NCBI GenBank assembly: GCA_019155205.2
Contig: JAHNZQ020000092.1
Location: forward strand, 38,507 to 102,506
Direction: 5' to 3'
DNA: 64,000 bases
DNA from: Gracilaria vermiculophylla
Lineage: Eukaryota; Rhodophyta; Florideophyceae; Gracilariales; Gracilariaceae
The notes below the pieces were generated by a model, which was not told the origin of the DNA, did no database searches, and saw only the letters and a list, made by a program, of their open reading frames with translations. Each line of letters begins with the position of its first letter. The first letter of the stretch is position 1. A program made the translations under genes and the position numbers. Shown in pieces: positions 31,284 to 42,501 of the stretch.

Positions 31284-31506
31284 TGTAAAAGTGCAGGACT
31301 CTGTAGTTCGAAAAACGATAAACACAATGAACCTCTCTTAGGATGTCCTCCTTTCTTTACTTGTATGGGAAAGAAGAACGCTTAAATACTAATACGCCCT
31401 GAGCAATAGTTAATGAATGTAGATGTACTATTGCTCATTAATGGTCGTTTGAAAATCATAACCCTTAACGGGTGCCAAGCAGTAGGTACAAAGATACCTT
31501 CTTCCA
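31284..31506 (-). repeat. 5' LTR of chromovirus B
   Basis: This 223-bp LTR runs from TGGAAGAAGG to CTTTTACA on the minus strand and is the partner of 25393-25615. Target duplication ctaca follows at 31507-31511. Confidence 0.92.
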
Positions 31507-34500
31507 CTACAACCGTACATAGCATATTTATGTGAATGTAACATGCTCTTTATTCAACCTTAGCTCATGTACACTTCTCGGAAGCAAACAAGGAATGTAA
31601 TGAACAGGCTTCTTATTTTCAGCATTTTTGAAACATTTTTTTTACAGGCATATTTTATACTCTTGAATGGATTGAAATAGAAATTAGAAGATTATCTTTA
31701 AATAAAAGATGTCTCGAATCTTTTAAATTATTTCAATAGAAAGCTTATTTTTGCCAATTGAGCACAAGCAACTGCACGGGTCGACTATAAGTTTTCTTTT
31801 ATATCCGTCCTGCAATCAGGAGATACACACGAAGCGAAATCGTTTAAAAACGAGAAATATTAAGAACTGTTGCGCGAAACTGTAATAACTGTTTGGGCTT
31901 CTGTCAGAGCCGATGAACCGCACGCAACCGAATCAAAAACTCTCCCATCTTTTCAAGGATGTGACTTGAAAAGTAGAAAAGATTTACTTATTGCGTATCT
32001 TTCAAGTACTAGAGTTGTGCTAGAGCAAACTTCTAAAAGGCTCATATCTCGTATTGAGATATTTTGGTTCCCATACCGATATTCTTCGAATCAGAAAACA
32101 CTTATCATTCTTGTGGCGTGTGAGCTACGTAAAGTATTATAGATATCTCGAATTTAAATCCATTCAACTGTATTCCTCATCACAAAGACAATTGTATGAG
32201 TGGCTTACCGGACTTATATTTTCAAGCATCTCTGAACATTTACGGAAACATCATTTGGGCTAGCAACAGTGCCTGAGAAGCTATTAATTAAAAGATCATC
32301 TTGCGGACCATGATTATTTGCTTGGGTTTATGCAAAAGCGTTAAAATGGAGCTGTTCATGACCAGAAAGCACGGGAAAGGCTTACTGTATATTTATTCCA
32401 GTTTTTAGTGAACCTAATATTAAAACTGACGATTCTGACAGCTATCTTGGTAGAAAAGAGTTGAAGACATGACATGTCTCTGGTGCGTTGGGGCTTTTTC
32501 GGTATTGTCTGCAGACAATTTGCAGTGCCTACTAAATTATGTGGGCAATTACGATGAGTATTCGAAAAAGTGAATCTACCGAAGCCTCTCTTGTAGCGCT
32601 ATTATTCCAAAAGGCAATCGAAGTAGAAGCAGATGATTAAACTGAAGCAGGATACGAAGAAGAGTACAAAGCGGGAGAAAAAGCCAGTTGACAGGAACCG
32701 TTTGCATTAAGGGGGTCGCGAAGCGACTTGAGATTTGACAAATTTACACGGGCTCACAACAACAATTTTTTTCAATATCGAGCGAATGGTGAGTAGATTT
32801 CTTTCGGAGCTTGGGGGATTTCATGGCGCCTCTATATGATCCGTTTAAATCTTGTACATCTTTCCTCACGTTCCCAGCCTGGCAGTATTGACATAATAAC
32901 AGGGCGAGCCAAAAGAAGATCCTTGTAAGATTAAGTCCAAGTCTTTCAAGCTTCCAGTTTTCAATGTTCTACGGTTTTCAGCGCTTTTCAGAAAGTATCG
33001 GAAGTTTTCAATTGCCTCTGTTTTTTCTAGTCTACAGGGAGAGGCATTATTTTGTCTCGGTTGAGAACTCTTTAGAGAGGTACTGTGAGTGATAGGCGTG
33101 TGTCTGTTGTATATGTTTGTGTTAATATCTGTCTGTTTGGCCAGGAGTCTCTCACAGAAGTGGTTTCTCTCGTCGAAACGAGCTATCCATGACACATGTA
33201 CAGCTAGCCATGTTTGACCCTATACAGAACTCTTGGTCTTTCATCAAAACAGAAGGTCCCATCAAATGCAACTAAATTAAAGTTCTAGGGTCATGGCGGA
33301 TACGAGGGCTTGACCTACGTGGGTCATGTGACGACTATAACTTGTTATGTCCAGCATTCAGTCAAGAGCCACCTTTTTTTGGCACAAGCTTTTGCTATGG
33401 GTTGAAGTATATTTCTAAATGTTTTGGCTCGATATTTTGTAAGAGTAGTGACCTGCTAACATAAACGAGAAAAACTTGTTTTTTGCTTCGGTGGCAACCT
33501 TGAAATATAAAGGTGGCAGTGGCCTGGTACTACTCAAGTAGAGTTTTGGAGAAAATTAGTCCGTGTATGTTGATGACAGAGCTAATAGCAAGAAAGCATG
33601 GCTTGACTCTTTCCGAAAGAAATTGACTGCAGTACCATCAAGAAGGAACGTTATCACGATTCCTCTGGCGATATGAGACGAAAAAAATCCGTTATGTCTT
33701 ACAGATAAGTACCATAAAATTGGAAACGCTTCTAGGTAAGCGGGTCAAAACGGTTTGAATATTCTAACGATGAGTCAGAAAACGGAGACGAGTACTCAGA
33801 CGCCTCTTGAGCAGAAGAGACGCGTGAACCACTCACGGACGAAAACAGTTTTGAGCTCCTCTTATCACAATCTTCTGCAATGTGGACAAGACGGAACGAA
33901 TTGATTAAAAAGCAAGAAGGACTTAATAGAAAAGTAAGAAGGCTCAAAGGAAGAAGAAATTCTAAGGGCATAGACCTTGCTGTTGACCAGGATCGAGCAC
34001 TATTCGAAGGAGCAATAAACCCTTAACGTCTTGGCGAAAGCCCTTCTGGATCGGAGTGAAACGACAAAACGAAGGTGGTGGCCAATGGAAGCAAGAACTT
34101 TAATAAAAGGTTCATTCGGAAGTTTTTTGACCGACCCTCCCCAAAGCAGTCTCCATGTGTGAACCAATTAATGGGGAATGATATGATCCAAAACGCTGTC
34201 ACCAACTATCCGACAGTTTTCGAATGGATAGAACCACGTCAAATCAACCACACTAGAAATATCTGAGAAGCAGCTTGTCTGGCAATAGTAGTGGACTGTG
34301 TATTGGGACCGGTCTGGTTCACATGAGCTCGAAATGATTTAGAGGTGGTACAGGCCTTTTATTGTTTGGCACAAGTTGTCATAGCAGATATTTATGGCAA
34401 ATGGAGACAGCTACAGAACTAGAAGAGGATAATGAAGGGCGATTATCTGATATTTACCGTCAATTTTTGCACAAGTCGGCCAAAACTGCGTCAAGTGCCC

Positions 34501-36542
34501 GTGGAACGTCCCTGAAAACCTGTTCCACCAGGCGAGGAGACGAAGTAGGGGATTTTCTCTGTGATAGATAAACCCATGAAAACCACTTGAAACAATGAAT
34601 GCGATGGACAAGTGGGACATTCTGCGCAGTGGGAGATTTTGTGTTGAAAAAGCATTTGCAAGTAAGTACCATACAAAGAAGGCAGTGCTCCTTAAATAGA
34701 GTAATACGTGTTTCAATTTTGAGGTACCTTGTCTCCGGGCGTAAGCGGCTCTATTTCGGGCGTTTTTCTTAGCACCTCCCTTTTAAGCGATGAGAAAAAC
34801 GCTGTTCAGAGGTTCGCTACCACCTTCTTGGAGAACGTAAGGGAGGAACCCTTCCGCTGAATTATTTCGATGCGGGGCTTTCCGTCGTAGAGGTGGAAAA
34901 AAAAATTTATAAAGGTTATAGTGGCACGTGGAAGCTGGCCAGTCCGGACTTGGTGTCCTTGCTCGTTGAGGGACTGGCGGCATCCGCAGATGGCTTGACA
35001 CTACTAATCAGAAAAATTCGGAATCGATACGAGTCCGAAGACCTGTATGTGGAAAGAAGAGAAAATAAGGGGCCACTCCAAAACGTTTTTTGTGGAGTTG
35101 GCAAAAGAGAGTAAAGTACGCTCATACAGAAACCAGAAAATACTTAAATAATTGCGATGGGAAGGGAACAAGAAAGAAAATAACGAATAGGGTTTTTTCT
35201 GTGCAAAAAAAGGAGAAGGACGTTCAATGATTCTTTACTGATGTAAAAAATCCATGAAGGTCTTTGTTGCAGCGCCACATACTGATTTGTGTAATTCAGG
35301 GCATCTAGCTAATTAACGTCTTCCGTGGGAAAGAAAAGAATACGTTGAAGAAGCAAACATGGATCACCAGTATCACTCAATGAGGATGCGAGAATGGTCA
35401 AGTACTTTCTCCGGAATGCTGAATATTACTTCAGATTGTATGCTATACTACCTTGTCATATTTTTAATGTCTAAGTAATGGTTGCCCTCTGTTCTCATTG
35501 AACAGAATGTTAACATACATCTGCTCAAGCGAGCTGGGCTGGAAAACCATGACTGGATTGCAGATCTGACAGAAATATCTGAATTCCGGTTCGGGGCGAT
35601 AGCTGGTGATTATTTTTCTTTGGAAACGGATGTGAAAAAAGGTGTAAAAAATCTAATTGTGGTTATTGCAGAATCGAAAACAAGGAAATCACCCTCAAAT
35701 CCAAAAACTAATTAATGGTCTGGGGAGAGTGAATATACGGAGGTTTTAAGCATTAAAGCGTACCTTTTTGTATTATTGTTTCCCGACGCGGTAAATGAGT
35801 GAAAGGTATTCGGGATTAGGAAAACATTTGTGCAGAGGTGAATATGGGATATGATGGTACAACAAAGAGTTTTAGGGAGGTGGGCGTGGTTTTGGTTACT
35901 CCAACGACCATTAGTTGTGGTCGTATCCGCAGTATATAGGTTGAATCGGGCATGGGCTATGTCTTTACTGGCATCTAAAACTGCAAAACCGTTAAAGTCA
36001 TTGTTCTAGCCTCTCTCACGTTTACTACGCGTTAGCAAAACTCGAGAAGCCTCGACGACGGATATATGCGTTGAGCACAGTTTGGATAGAAACAACGTTG
36101 TATATGTAGTGGCAAAAGATCCTCTCTGGGTGCTAAAGGCGGCTGTGGAAACCCAGACAAGACGAATCGAAAAGAAGCCATGTAATCTAAGCATCAGACA
36201 AACGTAACACAAAAGGTCACCTACATATGGTTTAGAGATAAAAGCGCCCATTTTAGGTCTTCATTGGGCTCAAAATATGCAAAAGAATTTTGGTATATGT
36301 CGTATTGTCTCTATGGAAAATAAAAAGAGGTAACAAAAACACTTTAAAAACCTATAAAATATATACAACTCTTTTCGGACTGCCCAAAAAGGTTAGTATG
36401 TATGCAATGAATTTGTTCTTCAAAACGGGACGGTTATAAGCTATTAATGAGGTCTTTTGTGAAATGGCACAAAAATATCCTGAATCTATAATGCGCACAG
36501 GCGGCTCAGGGGAAAACTGGCTTCAAGTTTTTCTTTCTTGAA
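31507..36542. other. Anonymous AT-rich relic DNA with scattered coding-like fragments
   Basis: No complete gene is visible. Several plus-strand fragments look like decayed protein. About 33745-34023 is an acidic stretch (YSNDESENGDEYSDAS) followed, after one stop, by a basic region (RRNELIKKQEGLNRKVRRLK). 34893-35114 contains SPDLVSLLVEGLAASADGLT. About 36020-36190 reads NNVVYVVAKDPLWVLKAAV. All lie on the same strand as the recombinase relic at 36543-37121, so they may be remains of one element. None could be assigned to a family. Confidence 0.35.
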
Positions 36543-37121
36543 TTGGCCGTTGCCATACCTTTCTTCACGTTAAGTACGCAAGGATGTAGGCACTCTAAAC
36601 CAATCGAGTATCATGTTGTTTTCTATGAGTCGGTCACATATGCCTCAGCGCATGTCCTTTTTCTTTACGACAAACCGGACAATGGTGTCGCTGTTTTGAC
36701 TTTTTTCGAAAGAAAACTTTGTCTTGCTTTGCTGGGGATCGAAACCAACTATATCGCGATTCTGGGTTTGTCTAGACTACAGCCTCATTACGGAAGCATG
36801 AATATTTCAATATCCAAGAGACGCACAAAGGAGACTGCCACATTCTGCCCGCAATTTCTAAAGGCCTTAGAATCTCGACTCTTGGACTATAGACGGCTGT
36901 TGGGAGAACTCAAACTCTTCAACATACAACCTGCTCGATTTCGAGCTCTTGTTCGTCGTGCTAAGCAACGACTTAGTACTATTAAGATTGTTTTCTCCCA
37001 CGTACTGCGCTTCAGCGGTGCCACAACCGATATAATATATGGGCGCCTTCCTGACCAAGAGATTCAAAATCATGGTCGCTGGCAGTCTGATAATAACTTT
37101 AATTTACATCCAGTCTCATAG
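36543..37121 (+). pseudogene. Relic of a tyrosine recombinase (catalytic domain)
   Basis: The last third of this 192-codon frame follows the C-terminal catalytic pattern of tyrosine recombinases. FSHVLRFSGATTDIIYGRLP matches the HxLRxxGAT box with its catalytic His and Arg, and DQEIQNHGRWQSDNNFN matches the IQ..GRWxS box. Upstream, ISISKRRTKETATFCPQFLKAL resembles the strand region before it. The expected nucleophilic Tyr a few residues after GRWQS is not present (NNFNLHP), so the protein would be inactive. Such enzymes occur in DIRS, Ngaro and Crypton elements and in some protist elements. Which of these is meant cannot be decided, since no reverse transcriptase could be read upstream. Confidence 0.6.
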
Positions 37122-37691
37122 GATGTATGATTTGCTAAAACGTTTGACAGAATATCAGTGGTTCTACTTTCAGCTAGTGGTCACTAGCGGGGTAAGGGTA
37201 TTTAAAGTTGCGCTACCCGGTTGGGTTGGGCGCCGAGAGTCAGTGCATGCACACTAAGTAGAGGGGAAAGCCAATGGAAACGGAAGGAAAACAGGACGTT
37301 TTTTCGGAAAAGACATCAGATTTAAGGCTTTCTTCATAAAAAACGTTTTGGAACCAGTAATTTTCCTCGCTTGAGTCACCGTCTGTATGGAACTCAATCG
37401 GCTCCAGAGTACGCACGGAGGCTGATAATGCGCTAGCTTGCTCACTAACCAATGCACTTGAAGCGCCGTGGAATGATAACTAGACTGACATCACGTCAGT
37501 TGCATTACGTTAGTACGTGGCGAGAGGCGCAATCGTGCAACGTAAAAAGAAATAGACGTGAAGCCCTGGGCTCGTAGAATACCGTAGTCAGAACCTGAGA
37601 CAAGCACCATCCAACTTGTCCGATCAATAGACAAGTACAGCTGACCGAACTTAGGTACTCAGTGAACGAAAATACAACCCCACTTTACTCA

Positions 37692-37705
37692 GCTATGGGC
37701 CCCGA
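37692..37705 (+). other. Decayed half-tRNA primer binding site of element C
   Basis: GCTATGGGCCCCGA matches GTTATGGGCCCAGC of elements D and E at 11 of 14 positions. It is complementary to the anticodon stem-loop of initiator tRNA-Met, as in copia-type priming. The gag ATG at 37695 lies inside it. Confidence 0.65.
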
Positions 37706-38294
37706 AAGCTCTAGCAAGTGGCCGTCAAGGCCGCGCATTTTGTGCGATATTCGAACGGTTCTGCGGATAGATAGACGCGGCAATCACGAGCAGTATGCAG
37801 AAGCCGTTTGTCTATGGCAGGCGTTTCAGGATATCTTAGCAGACTACACAAGCCACAAGGTGGCAATAGCAGCTCGTGAAATCGTGCTGCAGTCTCAGCT
37901 GAACGGACGCGCTCGAGATCTATGCAAGTCTATCCTGAACAGTATGGTTCGCTGCGGCCAGGGTGCAAAAGCTATCGTTCAGACTCTGTATAAAAGGGAT
38001 CCGGTCGCCGTTGTTTCAGATGTATTCCGAGATTTGTTGACCCCGAAGAATACGAAGAAGAAACACAACGAGAGCTTCAATAATTGTGAATCATGATTCC
38101 AAGTGCACGTATCACGGCTGCATGCGCATGGATTAGAAGCCAAACTCTCGGAATCCATGGTCGCGTTTGCGCTACTCGCAAACACGGATGTGGGAAACAA
38201 CCAGAGGGTTTCGGTCCTGGCTAACACGGCTCCTAGAGATTGCAATCTTTCTTCGAACGCGAGCACGAATGATTACCTCAAGGCCGTCTCATAA
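37695..38294 (+). pseudogene. gag of element C
   Basis: The frame from the ATG at 37695 reads MGPESSSKWPSRPRI, then YAEAVCLWQAFQDILADY, LQSQLNGRARDLCKSIL and VQTLYKRDPVAVVSDVFRDL. Each block has a counterpart in gag of element D (LWQTFHNTLLES, LKSQLFGRAKDLC, VGNIYRRDALTVVSEAYRTF). After a stop at 38096 the frame 38103-38294 continues with HGLEAKLSESMVAFALL and ASTNDYLKAV. The ORF is open upstream to 37662, but the alignment with D starts at MGP, which decides the start. Confidence 0.8.
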
Positions 38295-38343
38295 GAATCA
38301 TTTTGCACCGTTCTGAGGCAATGTGACAAGGTGAAAGACGGAA

Positions 38344-39125
38344 ATGGGGATTCCTCATCCCGTGCCTTGTCGAGCGACGTTGCATACAACACGTCACATA
38401 GTGGATACACCTCGCGAAAACCGAACTCTCAGGGTAATGGGTCACGAAGAACGCCGTAGCAGCTTACCGGAAGCAAGGAAAGAACAAAGTGCCTCGAATG
38501 TCGCAAGTGGGGAAATTGGGAGACCGACCTCAAGGAAGACGAATCCTTCAAGACCGGAGTTCAGGCCTTCGACGCCCCTCCTGTGCAGGAAACCTCCCCG
38601 GAAAACGTGCTCAGGTTCATCATGGTCATATGTGCCTCGAAGAACAAGGACACCATCTGAATAAACAATCAGACTGGACCACTCCTGGACGACGGAGCAC
38701 CATACAGTGTAATTGGATCCAAAGAATTAAACTTGATTACCGAACTTTTATGTCCTGAATGGAATGGAGACCTTGACTCAATCCCAGAGTCTGTTGCAGA
38801 CCGCCCGTGCTGGCAATATGAAAGCGAAGAACACAGAAGTGTGGCAAAGAAGATACTTGGTTTTCTTTTAATGGCAGCCCGAATGGTTCAGAGCACGACC
38901 GTGCAGATCAGAGACCTAGTCATTGATGGTTCGTCTCAGTGGATGGTCGGCCGCAGCGTCACCAGCCATTGTGACATACTACACGCTAACCAAAACAAGT
39001 TAATTCTACCACCTGATGCTAACGGGAATAACCATGAATGTATCACGCTTGTCGACTGGTATATGCACACGTATATACCCCACCAGGTGTTCTCGTTTCG
39101 TACCAGTGGTACAACGGGTGAATAA
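38344..39125 (+). pseudogene. gag end and aspartic protease of element C
   Basis: A basic linker (38344-38664) leads to a protease that in one frame reads GPLLDDGAPYSVIGSKELNLI (about 38675-38740), with DDGA in the place of the usual DSGA or DTGA. The frame 38733-39125 then reads VADRPCWQYESEEHRSVAKKI and VIDGSSQWMVGRSVTSHCDIL, which matches LVLDGSSQWAIGQNVTRKSN in element D. This second glycine- and serine-rich block is shared by the two elements and is probably the C-terminal half of the same protease or an adjoining domain. Confidence 0.65.
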
Positions 39126-40040
39126 TGCGAGATCCACGTTTAGTGCCTCTGCACGGATTGAAATCAATTTCGCGAATAAACCCTGGATGTATGTTAAGAT
39201 GATTGTGGACAAAGTTCACAAGCACATCTGCAGACACTCTACATACTCGGACACAAGAACGTTGTTAGAAAGAAACGTGCTGTGGAATGAGCAAGTCGAA
39301 AACTACATGCCGTCAGTCCTTGAGAGATGTACAGCGTGTCTATCTACCGCCAAACCGAACTCAAACCGAAAGATGGCCCTCAGCGCCATGACAAGGTCCT
39401 TCAACGATCTCGTGTGCGTGAACCACATGTTTCTCCATCAGTACTGCGATATGCATGCTGTGGACGCTGCATCCCGTTACTCTGTGGGTGCTTTCGTCGA
39501 AGATACGTCGATAAGTCGCGCGATCCTGGTGTTCGACGCGCACTGGGTAACTCCATTTTGGATGCTGCAGGCGACTGCCTATGACAGAGGCTTCAATAAC
39601 AGCGTCTTCATAAAGTACTTGCAAAATCATGACATTGGTACCAAACCGCTCCCCCCGGGCCGCCACAGCTAAAATGTGCTGGAATCTAAACACAGGATCA
39701 TCCGCGATGTTTCCTTGCGACTGCATGAAGCTTCGAATAACGACATGCATGAATGGACAGACAAGCTGCTCGTTCAATAAGCCATCAGGATATCTAACAA
39801 TCTGTACCGCAGCGAGATACTGTCTGCCCAAGAGCTGGCAAAGGGCTACGCAAGGCCTGCTTTGGCTGGCTATCCGCCCAAGTTGCTGTCGCAGGATCTC
39901 ATCGATGCGTACCAGAAATTGCTGGCTAGGCGCACGCTGACACTCATTCTTCGATCGAATACATTCAATGAAGCTTCGGTAGCCGTTGGTGATATGGTTC
40001 TAGTGATTGTGAAGAAGCTCCTCGAGAAACGGGGAAAATG
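39016..40040 (+). pseudogene. Integrase of element C (left part)
   Basis: The frame 39016-39672 carries the zinc-binding region (IVDKVHKHICRHSTY, ERCTACLSTAKPNSNRK) and the first part of the catalytic core (RSFNDLVCVNHMFL, where D has LCIDHLYLD, so the first catalytic Asp is Asn here). It includes AILVFDAHWVTPFWML and ends at PPGRHS with a stop. Shifted frames at 39629-40040 continue with the C-terminal region (LRSNTFNEASVAVGDMVLVI). Element E interrupts it at 40040; the tail resumes at 42735. Confidence 0.8.
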
Positions 40041-40267
40041 TCTTGAGAGGATGAACAGGTGGAAACAAGATAATGGAAGCTGAGGGCCTTGAGATATCAG
40101 TGATTAACTCAATGCCCTGTCTTTATAGGCATAGGAGATTTACGAGAGCATAAGGAACTACGATATATGCTCTCGTGAACAAGACAAATACAAATTATCA
40201 AAACCAGTTCTCGTTATATATAGATATACAAATTTGAACAAGATGCCAAGACTCAAAGTCTCTGAGA
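40041..40267 (-). repeat. 3' LTR of element E
   Basis: On the plus strand it runs TCTTGAGAGG to GTCTCTGAGA, so the termini are TCT...AGA in both directions rather than TG...CA. A TATATATA-like box (about 40212-40230) is present. It pairs with 42502-42729 with about six differences. Confidence 0.9.
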
Positions 40268-40830
40268 CGCCCCCAGGACCGATACGGGAGAAACGTGGAG
40301 AGCTGTGCGATGAGAAACAAACAGCTTACCAATAAGAGACTTTGTAAACATGTCCGCACGATTGTGTTCTGACGACACATGCTTGATATCAATAATGTTA
40401 TTGTTCACCGCGTCAATGACGTGATAATGGCGAAGCTCGATGTGTTTCACTTTCCGCATTCCAAAAACAGTTTGAGTCCAAGAGATAGCCCCAAGATTGT
40501 CTTGAAAATGCCCAACAGCATAATCTAACGAGTATCCAAGTTCTTGCAAAGCATTCTTCAACCAACTGACTTGTTTGATGCATTCCGAAATGGCGTAAAA
40601 CTCTGCCTCAGTGGTGGATAAAGCAGTAGATTTCTGAAGCTTTGAGCTCCAAATAACAGGTACATCTCCAATTGTGATGACAAAACCCCCCCTGGACTGT
40701 CGTTTCTTTCAATCGCGACCCCAGTCTGCATCGGACCATGATGTAACTTTGGATGTGACACTTAGAGGTATCTTCAAGCCATAATCCTTCGTCCCAATTA
40801 GGTACCTCACAACATTTTTCATGCATTCCC
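40253..40830 (-). pseudogene. RNase H of element E
   Basis: After a frameshift near 40710 the translation gives WSDADWGRD, then VIWSSKLQKSTALSTTEAEFY, ISECIKQVSWLKNALQELG, HIELRHYHVIDAVNN and HVSSEHNRADMFTKSL. These are the complete block series of copia RNase H (SDADWAGD, STxEAEY, HIDVRYHFIR, ADxxTK). The acids are preserved. The frame runs into the 3' LTR as usual. Confidence 0.9.
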
Positions 40831-42161
40831 AGTGCTGTGGGAGAGGCTGCGATGCGTACTTGCCCAACATTGAAACAGCAGTAGCTAGGTCCGGACGGGT
40901 CCGTGTGCTTAGAAACAACAGCGAGCCAAGCACCTTTTTGTATGGAACATTGGCCATCGCAGAAGCCTCCTCCTTGGATGGAGCTGCCATGGAGTCATAG
41001 AGACAGTGTGACTGTGGCAGAGGAGTTGCCAAGAATGTAGCGTGCTCCATCCGAGATACCCTGATTATCTTTTCGATGAGTGGCCGCTGATGAAGGACAA
41101 TACCATCATTTTCTTCCGCAATGGAAACACCCAAATAGAGATCAGTTAGACCTAAGTCTGAGACGTCATAGTGAGCTCGTAGTTCCGATTTCACCCAAGA
41201 TGTGCGATCGGAAGATCCAAAGATGCTGATATCGTCGACATAAGCCAACACTACGACAACATCTCAAGCATTTCCACGTACAAAGACACAAGGAACCGAT
41301 TGAAGTTTTCGGAAACCAAGAGAGCAAAGGTATGTGGATATATCTTCATACCAAATTCTCGGGGCCTCTCTCGTTCCATAAAGAGATTTCACAAGTTTGA
41401 CGACTCGACCATCGGCGTCAGCTACGTTAGGGAATTTAGGGAGTTTGATCCAGACTGGTTTGTCCACCGGCATTGAAGCATGAAGGAAAGCGCCTTTGAT
41501 ATCAATATGTTGACGATCCAATTGCAAAGCGGTAGCAAGGACCATCATTACCCGAAATATTTCAAAGTTCAGCACCGGAGCATAAAGAATATCTCTGTCA
41601 GTAACCTGTTGAAAGTTTCCTCTTGCAACAAGGCGGGCCTTGAACCGTAGGGGTCGCCCTTCATGATCTCTTTTGAGACGAAAGAGAAACCCGGACGGTA
41701 TAGGGGACCCATGATCAGGAGTTGCTTCTTCGAAGGTGCCAAGCTTGCGAATGGTATCCAGCTCTGTTGGGATTGCATCCATCCAATAGTCAGATTCAGC
41801 TGATGAGAGAGCTTGACGCAAGGTGGGCTCGTCAGACGTTGTTATTGCATCTGCAAGGGTTCGAGCAGTGTTGGCTGACTCAGCTTCGTAATCAGAGGCA
41901 TAGCCGCCAAGGTCAGGGTCATATGTCGAAGGCTTGTCGGGGTAATGATTCAATCCACTGCTGCTGGCATCGTCACAGTCCGAAGAGTGTCCACCACGGT
42001 CTGGGTGGTAGGGTGAAGAGTTCTCTGGATATTGAGTAAGTCCAATGGTACCTGTAACTGGTGCTGTTGAGGCGTTACCGTCATTACCGGAAGTGTTTGA
42101 TGGAAGTGTCTGGGATTTTGTAGTGGAACGAAAACCAGAACGGGCTGGTGTTTCATCATCA
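40831..42161 (-). pseudogene. Linker and reverse transcriptase of element E
   Basis: The translation starts at the gap with an acidic, proline- and serine-rich linker, then LSSAESDYWMDAIPTELDTIR, the start of the copia reverse transcriptase. RLVARGNFQQVTDRDILYAPV, QHIDIKGAFLHASMPVDKPV and KSLYGTREAPRIWYEDIS are diagnostic. A TGA at 41264 precedes VVVVLAYVDDISIFGSS, which holds the intact catalytic YVDD. It continues with YLGVSIAEENDGIVLHQR and GSLLFLSTRTRPDLATAV. One stop and one later shift are the only disruptions, fitting a young insertion. Confidence 0.93.
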
Positions 42162-42261
42162 NNNNNNNNNNNNNNNNNNNNNNNNNNNNNNNNNNNNNNN
42201 NNNNNNNNNNNNNNNNNNNNNNNNNNNNNNNNNNNNNNNNNNNNNNNNNNNNNNNNNNNNN
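42162..42261. other. Assembly gap of 100 N
   Basis: Placeholder gap inside element E between the gag N-terminus and the region before reverse transcriptase. The missing sequence could include the rest of gag, protease and integrase. Confidence 0.99.
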
Positions 42262-42377
42262 AAAGCCTCTCCAAAGCCCTTAGCATTACAGGCAGCGTCA
42301 ATTCGAATCCTCCATAACTTGTAGTCATTCTTCTCGTCAAGAGGTTGAATTCGAGTTTTCCATCCATCAGACTCCAT
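42262..42377 (-). pseudogene. gag N-terminus of element E (cut by gap)
   Basis: MESDGWKTRIQPLDEKN and then DYKLWRIRIDAACNAKGF match the start of copia gag (pattern LxxxNYxxWxxxI). The rest is lost in the gap. Start chosen at the first Met before the conserved block. Confidence 0.82.
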
Positions 42378-42486
42378 GACGTATACTTACGTATGGACAG
42401 GGGTGTCTTGTCCAGAAGGAGATGTCTATGCGCGGAATGGAAATAAAGGTGAGAGATAAGAACGGGTGTACTGCAGGCTAACGTGG

Positions 42487-42501
42487 GCTGGGCCCATAAC
42501 C
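42487..42501 (-). other. Half-tRNA primer binding site of element E
   Basis: Immediately after the 5' LTR the minus strand reads GGTTATGGGCCCAGC, complementary to the anticodon arm of initiator tRNA-Met (GCTGGGCCCATAACC). This is the priming mode known for Drosophila copia and Ty5. Confidence 0.88.

Larger units (their letters stand above)
25393..31506 (-). mobile_element. Chromovirus B: Ty3/gypsy element split by two solo LTRs
   Basis: Two 223-bp LTRs (about 9 mismatches) bound the element, with flanking cttca and ctaca as an imperfect 5-bp target duplication. Reading right to left it has a primer binding site, gag, zinc knuckle, protease, reverse transcriptase, RNase H, integrase and chromodomain. 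Subtracting the two 554-bp solo LTRs and their 5-bp duplications leaves about 5.0 kb, a normal chromovirus length. Only a few stops and frameshifts interrupt the frames, so it is much younger than A. Confidence 0.93.

Noticed and set aside
42045..42317. Plus-strand ORF reading through the N gap, and similar frames at 12104-12295
   Set aside because: The frame exists only because N codons are counted as open; real coding is on the minus strand.
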